DNA of 15,513 nucleotides from WJMT01 sp964599635. Its GTDB lineage: Bacteria; Acidobacteriota; Aminicenantia; Aminicenantales; Aminicenantaceae. Shown here piece after piece: positions 1-5,650 of the stretch. A model generated the notes under the pieces. It was not told the origin of the DNA and ran no database searches. It saw only the letters and a program-made list of their open reading frames with translations. The stretch lies in contig CAZRGM010000049.1 of the NCBI GenBank assembly GCA_964599635.1, positions 1 through 15,513 of the forward strand. Reading direction: 5' to 3'. The position numbers were made by a program, and so were the translations under genes. How positions within the stretch are numbered: the stretch's first letter is position 1; each line of letters starts with the position of its first letter.

Positions 1-33
1 TCTCCCTTATCCCTGAACTAAAGGATTAGAGTT

Positions 34-1157
34 TCACATATATTCTGATAGTTCCTCAGCCGCCATAGAGAGCTGAGCCTGAGGAGGCGGGGGCCGGGCA
101 GCCTTAAATGTCAGATTAAGATGTTTGATGATCTTGTCTATGACCTTGTGATCTTCAATAAAGGAAACAATGTGCATGGTTCCCCCGCATTGGGGACAGA
201 TGAGGGGATCGATCTCATAGACCTTCTTTATCATCTCAGCCCACCCTTTGGAGGGTTTAAATGGATCTTCATCTCCAATAATAAGGGGACACAAAGGATC
301 GGATTCTTTTTTTCTCATCTTTCCCCTGCTTTTGCAGGGGCAGGCTCTCTGTGGGCATTGGCATAGAGGCCGTAGTAACGGACCATAACCTGTCCTTTAT
401 CCGGAATGTGAGAGGTCACCCGGGCTATGAATTCCATATAATCCATTGACTCTGTCTCAGAGCTGTGTTTTCCGTATTGATAGAGGACTTGCCCCTCACG
501 CAGGGATAATTTTCTAAGCGAAAGGATAGGTCTAATCATGTATTTGCCCACTCGTTCGGTCTCTTCTTTGCTCTCAGTTCTGACCTTACTGTGAACATTG
601 AATCCCGTATGACGCCACTGCAATATCTTTTGGACAAGGTTTTTATTGATCAACTGTTTGCGGAGAAGAAGAGAGAAGACTTCAAGTGTGAAAAGCTTAC
701 AAAGCAGGGGATCGTTGAATCGAGAGACTTTGTGGAACTGTCTTTTTTTGTCTGTCCCTCCCTCTGTGACCAAAAAGTGAAGATGTGGATGAAAGTTTAT
801 CCGGCTTCCGAATGACTGGATCACCGCAATGATGCCCGGAGTGATATCTTTTTCTGTAGTTGCCTTAAGGTATTTTATAAGCGCCTCTTTGCCGCAGACA
901 CAGAGTTCAGAAAGAAGTGATCGGTTGAATTTGAAGAATATCCGCAGCATCTTGGGTATGGTGAAGACCACCTGTCGGTGAGGGGTGTCCAGGATGAGTT
1001 TCTCCCGCATCCATTCACCCCACTCTTCCCGGCGCTTGGCATGACAGGAGGGACAGAAGCCTCGGGTCTTGCAGGAAAACATAACAAGTCTTTCCGCCCC
1101 GCAGTCAGGGCATCGGATCCGCGCAAATCCACACTTTGGATTGCCGCAGTCCAGGTA
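34..1157 (-). pseudogene. IS91-like (Y2) transposase, frameshifted and N-terminally truncated
   Basis: Reading leftwards from about 1157, the frame gives a Cys-rich zinc-binding start (YLDCGNPKCGFARIRCPDCG, then FSCKTRGFCPSCHAKR). The transposase core follows: HRQVVFTIPKMLR, then INFHPHLHFLVTEGG carrying the HxH metal motif of HUH enzymes, then MDYMEFIARVTSHIPDKGQ and YYGLYANAHR. That frame stops at 315. A second frame (318 to 34) continues the protein with ICPQCGGTMHIVSFIEDHKVIDKI, the usual C-terminal Cys-pair segment of IS91-type transposases. Family members normally have some 30 more residues before the first Cys motif. These are missing because the reading frame meets a helicase gene at about 1155. 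The break at 315-345 coincides with a small palindrome. The element is therefore dead: it has no intact reading frame and no recognisable IS end. The family assignment is firm; whether any terminal sequence lies beyond base 1 cannot be seen. Confidence 0.88.
318..340. repeat. short palindromic insertion inside the transposase relic
   Basis: CCCCTGC (323-329) and GCAGGGG (334-340) form a perfect 7-bp inverted repeat with a TTTT loop. Read on the minus strand, the transposase frame runs ...YANAHR and then enters this palindrome. Removing about 23 bases (from the flanking CAG to the GGGAAAG) would restore the expected join NAHR-GKMRKKESDP into the downstream frame. Twenty-three is not a multiple of three, so the insertion explains the frameshift. 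Short hairpins translated as PAPAKAG/PAFAGAG-like strings are a familiar type of dispersed palindromic repeat in bacterial genomes; membership of such a family in this genome is inferred. Confidence 0.55.
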
Positions 1158-2155
1158 TTGAAGCCCCGGTTGTGTTTCTCGCCAATCCCAAAGGAAAAAA
1201 GACCTATGAGCCGGATAAACACATTGTGAGAAAAGGCGACACCCCTCAGGGCTATTTCCTTCTGGATAAAAAAAGCGGATTCCACAGAGAAGTCATCTCC
1301 CATCCTTTAAACTGGAACGAGAAAGTAGAGACCGAAAAAAAATACGAAGAAGCTGAAGAAGCCCGGCTCATGTATGTGGCTTCCACAAGAGCCCGAAATC
1401 TCATGGTCATAAGCACTTATGAGGAAAACCTCAAATACAAGTCTTGGAATTTTCTGGACACATATTTAAATCAAGTCCCGGAGCTTACATTTGACACAGA
1501 AGCTCAAGAAAAAGAGGAAAGAGAAAGAGAGAAGCTCACCCTCCGTAAAAACGAATGGGAAAACGCCCAAAAACAAATCCGCAAACGAAAACAAAAAGCT
1601 GAAGATTCCACCTACCGCATTGAAACCGTGACCAACATCGCCAAAAGCAAAGCCGCCGCCCCTCACTGGACCCAAAGAGGCAAAGGAGAAAGCTGGGGAA
1701 GAGCTGTGCACACACTCCTCAAGCTCATAGGGGAGGGCAAAGTTAAAGACCTGGAACTCCAGGCAGGAAATATCCTCACGGCCGAAGAGCGGGATCTTAC
1801 AGAGAAAAGCGAATTCCTGGATCTGATCAACTCCATAACCCGTTCCCAACTCTGGAACCGGATGCTCAAAGCTAAAAAGAAATTCTATGAGATCCCCTTT
1901 TCCGTAAAAACCGCCCCCTCTTCTCCCAAACCGGTTATTCTCAACGGGGTCATTGACCTTGTCTTTCTAGAACCCGACGGCTGGGTCATTGCAGATTACA
2001 AAACAGATGAAATAAACGGAGGGCTTCAGAGCTTTATTGACTACTACTCACCCCAGGTCAGAGTGTATACGGAATTCTGGGAAAAAATCACCGGGGAAAA
2101 AGTCAAAGAAGCCGGGCTTTATTTCACGTCCATTAACAAGTGGGTGAGGGTATGA
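1154..2155 (+). pseudogene. 3' fragment of an AddA/RecB-type helicase-nuclease gene
   Basis: The open frame can be opened from an ATG at 1136, but helicase homology starts only at GIEAPVVFLANPKGKK (about 1154), the middle of superfamily 1 motif V (usually HKAKGLEAPVV). Motif VI follows as EEARLMYVASTRARNLMV. A Lys/Glu-rich linker leads to a RecB-like PD-(D/E)XK nuclease domain: GRAVHTLLKLI (His motif), VILNGVIDLVFLEPDG (Asp), WVIADYKTDE (DYK catalytic motif) and YYSPQVRVYTEFW (the Q/Y motif). These proteins process double-strand breaks, usually as AddAB. Everything upstream (Walker A and motifs Ia to IV, perhaps 700 residues) is absent, replaced by the IS91-like relic on the other strand. No start site or ribosome binding site belongs to the fragment, so it is best read as a pseudogene. 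It is richer in G+C than the genes to its right. AddA is the best fit; another UvrD-nuclease fusion is possible. Confidence 0.82.
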
Positions 2156-2200
2156 GGTATATTGCTAGGTGAATGTGATTGTTCTGTCTACCATACCTTC

Positions 2201-2230
2201 TTGACACAAGTTAATATCAAACTTTATTAT
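2201..2230 (+). promoter_or_regulatory. sigma-70-type promoter of the TIR gene, with -10 inside an inverted repeat
   Basis: TTGACA at 2201-2206 is followed after 18 bases by TATTAT at 2225-2230. The -10 box lies in the spacer of a perfect 10-bp inverted repeat, TAATATCAAA (2212-2221) and TTTGATATTA (2238-2247). The predicted transcription start, about 2237, falls at the right arm. This layout suits an operator that would block polymerase when occupied; no regulator for it can be named from the window. Confidence 0.6.
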
Positions 2231-2247
2231 ATTATTATTTGATATTA
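2212..2247. repeat. perfect 10-bp inverted repeat, candidate operator
   Basis: Arms TAATATCAAA (2212-2221) and TTTGATATTA (2238-2247) are exactly complementary and separated by 16 A/T-rich bases. The repeat surrounds the -10 region of the TIR gene promoter. An RNA hairpin role is less likely, because most of the left arm lies upstream of the predicted transcription start. Confidence 0.5.
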
Positions 2248-2279
2248 GATTAACAAGCAGAAGGAAGGATTAAATAAAA

Positions 2280-2933
2280 TTGGATATTTTTATTTCTTAC
2301 TCTCATAAGGATAAGAATACGGCAGGAAAGATAAAACATTATTTAGAGCATGAATTCGGAGTTAATGTCTTTCTTGCTCATCATGATATACAACCAACAA
2401 AAATATGGATTAAAGAAATAATAAAAGGATTAAAAAAAGCTAATGTTTTAATTGCATTGCTAACGAATAATTTTGAGAATTCCAATTGGACAGATCAGGA
2501 GGTTGGCTTTGCTCTTTGTAAGGAAATATTAATTATCCCTGTTAAGATTAATATAGATCCATATGGTTTTCAATCTCAATATCAGGCTTATAAATTGAAG
2601 ACAAATAATATCTACGGATCCTGTATAGATATCGCAAAGATTATTGTTGAAGAACCTAATTTGAAAGTAAAACTTCTTGATTCTCTTATTAAAGTTTTCG
2701 GAAAGAGCGATAGCTTTAATAGGACAGAGAATATAATTGAGGTTTTATGGAAATTTAATGATTCTTATTCAAAAAAACAAAAAAACAACATTATACAATT
2801 AGCTGAGAGTAATTCTCAGATTTATTCCTGTTATAAAGCAAAGAAAAAACTTAAAATTTTTATTAGAAAGTATAAAAAAGATTTAGACGAAAATCTTTTA
2901 AAAAAGCTAGAGAAAAAAATTGAGCAAGTATGA
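2280..2933 (+). CDS. TIR-domain protein (candidate NAD-consuming immune effector)
   Basis: The protein of 217 residues opens directly with the TIR signature MDIFISYSHKDK (first beta strand and following loop). VNVFLAHHDIQPTKIWIKEIIKGL (box 2-like region) and ANVLIALLTNNFENSNWTDQEVGFAL follow. The Glu in WTDQEVGFAL, residue 74, sits where TIR NADases carry their catalytic Glu. The domain ends near residue 130; the remaining ~85 residues are Lys-rich and helical, with no domain I recognise. The start is TTG at 2280, chosen because it places the domain at the exact N terminus and because AGAAGGAAGG at 2259-2268 is a good ribosome binding site. Bacterial TIR proteins commonly degrade NAD+ or make cyclic ADP-ribose products in abortive anti-phage defence. 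That activity is inferred from family; the neighbourhood of nucleases, a restriction system and an Abi protein supports it. A TIR-like protein of the broader bacterial type is the only other reading. Confidence 0.85.
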   Translation: MDIFISYSHKDKNTAGKIKHYLEHEFGVNVFLAHHDIQPTKIWIKEIIKGLKKANVLIALLTNNFENSNWTDQEVGFALCKEILIIPVKINIDPYGFQSQYQAYKLKTNNIYGSCIDIAKIIVEEPNLKVKLLDSLIKVFGKSDSFNRTENIIEVLWKFNDSYSKKQKNNIIQLAESNSQIYSCYKAKKKLKIFIRKYKKDLDENLLKKLEKKIEQV

Positions 2934-2984
2934 ACTTGCTTATGTAAAATTGGTCAATTAAAAATCATGCGATAATAGAATAGC

Positions 2985-3016
2985 GAAGTTTCTCCTATAG
3001 AAACATAGGCTACTTC
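2985..3016. promoter_or_regulatory. two-step hairpin between the TIR and nuclease genes
   Basis: GAAGT (2985-2989) pairs with ACTTC (3012-3016), and inside it CCTAT (2994-2998) pairs with ATAGG (3005-3009), leaving a 6-base loop AGAAAC and a small internal loop. It lies 50 bases after the TIR stop and 10 bases before the next start codon, which has no evident ribosome binding site. No T-run follows, so it is not a standard terminator; it may set expression of the downstream gene or be a weak attenuator. Confidence 0.35.
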
Positions 3017-3026
3017 ATAAAATAAA

Positions 3027-4673
3027 ATGCAAAATGAAACTAAGGTACCAAAACCAACATTTATCTATAAGATATTTGATTCGATCATAGCCAATTCTGA
3101 CTTTTTTAGCTTACCAAGATTGGAAGCCTTTCTTCACTCCTTTAGAATTTTAGAAGGGATGCAAAATAATCTTGGTTTAGGGAACAAAGAATTAGATACA
3201 TTACTTGCCTCATCTAGATTTTTTGAAGATTCCAAAAAATATCTAATTAACTGGATTTATTACAAATGCCCTGAAGGTGGTAAATTAATAAAAACTAAAG
3301 AATCGGACATAGAAAAATCAATACAAGCAATATCACTCGCACATAAGTTTTCAATTATTCATGATGCAATTGTTTCTGTTCAAAAACATTGGGCAGATTT
3401 CTATTTAGACAATAAGAAAAATCTAATTAAGTTTAGATATCGAGATAAGGAAAAAGGGGTTTTATTATCTGGAAAATTTTTTGATAAAGTTAGAAGAGAA
3501 GCTAAGAATATCAATAGAATAGAAAAAATAATGAGAAATGCAAAAGCCCTATTTGAAGCTTTTGCCCAATTTTCAGAGACAATACATATAACAAAAGAAA
3601 AAGAATTGCGATTTCAAACAAATGAATTCATTTTAGATTACTTTGAGAAATATGTAAGAGAAACATTGAATCTACAAGCAATACTTGAAGACTCATGGTC
3701 ATTAGGGACTTATAGTATCGGCGATTTTAGGGAAACATGGATACAAATAAATAAGTTGAATCTTATTCATATGTTCGCATTTTTAAGAAGTTATCAAAAG
3801 TATGGAAATTATGATACTGGATTTAATAATGCGTTATTTAGGATTAGAAAAAAAAATTTAATTAAATATATAACCAAACATACTAGGCTGAATGAATTAG
3901 TTATTTCAGAAATAATTCGAGATCTTACTTATGATTATACAATTCCCCATATGGATATCATATATCAACCCTTAATAGAAATAAATAATAATGAAATCTT
4001 CTCATCTCCTCTTCTTATTATAGGAAGCATGATAGACAGAAACTTTCAGGCCCTTTTAACAAAGCTACCCCACAGAAAAAGGGAGTATGATAGATTGAAA
4101 AATTCAAAGGAAGACAAGATGATAGAGGATCTTACACCTTTTTTGAAAAAATTCGGATTTAAATTTGAATCAAGAATTATATTAAAGGAAAACAAACAAA
4201 TAAAAACTGATATCGATTTATTAATCTGGGATGATACGTACAAAGACTTTTTAGTGATTGAACTAAAATGGTTTTATGGGCCTGATTCTACACAAGAATT
4301 GTTTAACCATGATCAACAATTTAATAAAGGAATTAGAAAAACAAAAAATTGTATTGATTTTCTTGAGAGAAATAAAGATAGTTTTTTTCAAAAACTGGAT
4401 ATTCCAAATACAAGAAATAATAAAAATATCTATGGACTTATTTTAAGCAAAATGGGAACCACTAGCCCATTCATTGACGATCCTGATTTCCCAGTAATTG
4501 AAGAAATGGATTTTTTAGTAATGTTAGAAAAAGGTAAAGCAAGAGTTTCAATCTTATATAAAATGATCATCTCATTTCTTGATATTAAGAAAAGTACTCG
4601 AAGTCTTAAAACGTCTTCATCCGAACTGAGCGTTGGGGATTATACATTCATTTTACCAGCAATTGAGTATTAA
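3027..4673 (+). CDS. helical protein with a C-terminal PD-(D/E)XK nuclease domain, family not recognised
   Basis: The protein has 548 residues. Residues 1-360 are rich in predicted helix with Lys and aromatic residues and match no family I can name; they could be a sensor or DNA-binding part. From about residue 360 a restriction-endonuclease-like fold is visible: MIEDLTPFLKKFGFKFES (helix with Glu367 and first strand), TDIDLLIWD with Asp395/Asp397, DFLVIELKWF with Glu412-Leu-Lys414, and NHDQQFNKG with a Gln near 430. The series D...ExK...Q is the usual metal-binding core of this superfamily. The ATG at 3027 follows A/T-rich sequence without a clear ribosome binding site. The gene lies 93 bases after the TIR gene in the same direction, so the two may form one unit, but a hairpin separates them and no second promoter is obvious. 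A DNA-cleaving role is inferred from the motifs only. It could also be an independent Abi-type nuclease. Confidence 0.72.
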   Translation: MQNETKVPKPTFIYKIFDSIIANSDFFSLPRLEAFLHSFRILEGMQNNLGLGNKELDTLLASSRFFEDSKKYLINWIYYKCPEGGKLIKTKESDIEKSIQAISLAHKFSIIHDAIVSVQKHWADFYLDNKKNLIKFRYRDKEKGVLLSGKFFDKVRREAKNINRIEKIMRNAKALFEAFAQFSETIHITKEKELRFQTNEFILDYFEKYVRETLNLQAILEDSWSLGTYSIGDFRETWIQINKLNLIHMFAFLRSYQKYGNYDTGFNNALFRIRKKNLIKYITKHTRLNELVISEIIRDLTYDYTIPHMDIIYQPLIEINNNEIFSSPLLIIGSMIDRNFQALLTKLPHRKREYDRLKNSKEDKMIEDLTPFLKKFGFKFESRIILKENKQIKTDIDLLIWDDTYKDFLVIELKWFYGPDSTQELFNHDQQFNKGIRKTKNCIDFLERNKDSFFQKLDIPNTRNNKNIYGLILSKMGTTSPFIDDPDFPVIEEMDFLVMLEKGKARVSILYKMIISFLDIKKSTRSLKTSSSELSVGDYTFILPAIEY

Positions 4674-4735
4674 AGATTATAATATCCTTTTATATTACTA
4701 TCATTATTTATAATTATTTCTATTTAGCAATTATA

Positions 4736-4764
4736 TTGACAAATAGTTAATTTTATTGTATTAT
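4736..4764 (+). promoter_or_regulatory. consensus promoter of the GHKL operon, almost leaderless
   Basis: TTGACA (4736-4741), exactly 17 bases, then TATTAT (4759-4764). Transcription should begin near 4771, while the first start codon is at 4775-4777, leaving only a few bases of leader. No Shine-Dalgarno site fits upstream of that ATG. The message is therefore probably leaderless or nearly so. Confidence 0.6.
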
Positions 4765-4774
4765 ATTTAACATT

Positions 4775-5017
4775 ATGAATATTAATAGTAATCTAAAATA
4801 CATTAAATCAGAGAAATTCAAACAATTATCGGAAAAAAGAGTTAATCAAGTTCTTGATAAACTTAGAATTTTAGGTAATTTAGGAAATAAATCCAATTAT
4901 CAATATACACAAAAAGATGTTGACAAAATATTTAAAGCTATAGAAAAGGCTTTAAAAGAATCAAAAAATAAATTTCGTTCCAGCAATAAAAGGGATAATT
5001 ATGAGTTCAAATGGTGA
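4775..5017 (+). CDS. small basic helical protein, first gene of the GHKL operon
   Basis: An 80-residue protein, very rich in Lys and Asn. The central part VNQVLDKLRILGNLGNKSNYQYTQKD (about residues 23-48), followed by VDKIFKAIEKALKESKNKF, reads as two amphipathic helices joined by a Asn/Tyr-rich turn. I have an impression of similar short proteins beside defence genes, but cannot name a family. The ATG at 4775 begins just downstream of a consensus promoter, and the stop is 6 bases before the next start, so it is co-transcribed with the winged-helix and GHKL genes. Such a protein could be a regulator or a partner that contacts the ATPase; nothing in the sequence decides. It is a real gene by position and coding character rather than by homology. 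Confidence 0.65.
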   Translation: MNINSNLKYIKSEKFKQLSEKRVNQVLDKLRILGNLGNKSNYQYTQKDVDKIFKAIEKALKESKNKFRSSNKRDNYEFKW

Positions 5018-5023
5018 ACTATT

Positions 5024-5635
5024 TTGAGTAAATACGAACTTTCAAATCTAGATGTCACGTTATTCGTTTTATACAAATTAGGGGGAGCACAAAAGAAAAT
5101 ACATACTGAATATATAGCTTGGGAAGCCTTCAAACTAGCTCCAGAAAAGTTTTCCTGGCGCCTAAAAAAGTTTAGAAAGAAAGGGTTTCCAGACAAAACT
5201 CCAGTACGGCACGCTCTAGAAACGGGAAAAAAAGAAGGAAATCTAGTAATAGGACAAACAGGAGGTGATCGGGGAGGGAAAAGAGAAGGATGGCGATTAA
5301 CACCTAACGGAGTTGTTTGGATTAAGCAAAATCTAAAGCGAATATCTACCAATCTTGGGGAAGAAGCACCCTCATCTTTACCAAAAGAAGAAGCGAGAAG
5401 ATTCTTAAAAAAAATAAAGAAAAGTCAATTATTTAATCATTTTCTATCAGATAACAAACTATCTGAAGCAACTAATTATATGCTTATTGATATGCTAAAC
5501 TGTACTCCTGAAGCTCCAGAAAAGACAATAAAAAGGATTTTTACAAGATTCCATAATATAGCTATAGAAGTTAAAGATAAAGAAATACTATACTTTCTAG
5601 AACAATGTATAAATAAATTTGATGTCTTAAAATAA
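5024..5635 (+). CDS. winged-helix-like protein, second gene of the GHKL operon
   Basis: The protein has 203 residues. The first ~110 look like a winged helix: LSNLDVTLFVLYKLGGAQKK (helix 1), a segment with IAWEAFKLAPEKFSW, TPVRHALETGKKEGNLVIGQ (recognition-type helix and start of the wing), then GWRLTPNGVVWIKQNL, which closes the wing and starts a final helix. The rest (KEEARRFLKKIKKSQLFNHF and on to the end) is helical and may mediate contacts. The start is TTG at 5024, 6 bases after the preceding stop; GGTGA at 5013-5017 is a weak ribosome binding site. Because it always reads in the same direction and lies 15 bases before the GHKL gene, it is probably the DNA-binding or target-recognition partner of that ATPase, or the operon's regulator. 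I do not recognise a named family. The winged-helix call is by pattern and is moderately secure. Confidence 0.62.
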   Translation: MSKYELSNLDVTLFVLYKLGGAQKKIHTEYIAWEAFKLAPEKFSWRLKKFRKKGFPDKTPVRHALETGKKEGNLVIGQTGGDRGGKREGWRLTPNGVVWIKQNLKRISTNLGEEAPSSLPKEEARRFLKKIKKSQLFNHFLSDNKLSEATNYMLIDMLNCTPEAPEKTIKRIFTRFHNIAIEVKDKEILYFLEQCINKFDVLK

Positions 5636-5650
5636 ACATTAGGGGGGAAT

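Noticed and set aside
978..1229. Plus-strand open frame across the transposase/helicase junction, and similar frames at 121-366 and 591-815
   Set aside because: They lie antisense to well-supported transposase coding sequence and have no recognisable protein content.
875..1303. 142-codon minus-strand frame crossing the junction
   Set aside because: It reads through the wrong frame of both the transposase and the helicase fragment; its length follows from higher G+C there.
4721..4736. TATTTAGC-type similarity between 4721, 7970 and 13760, which could look like cassette borders
   Set aside because: Sixteen-base near matches are expected many times by chance in sequence this A/T-rich; there is no supporting repeat structure.
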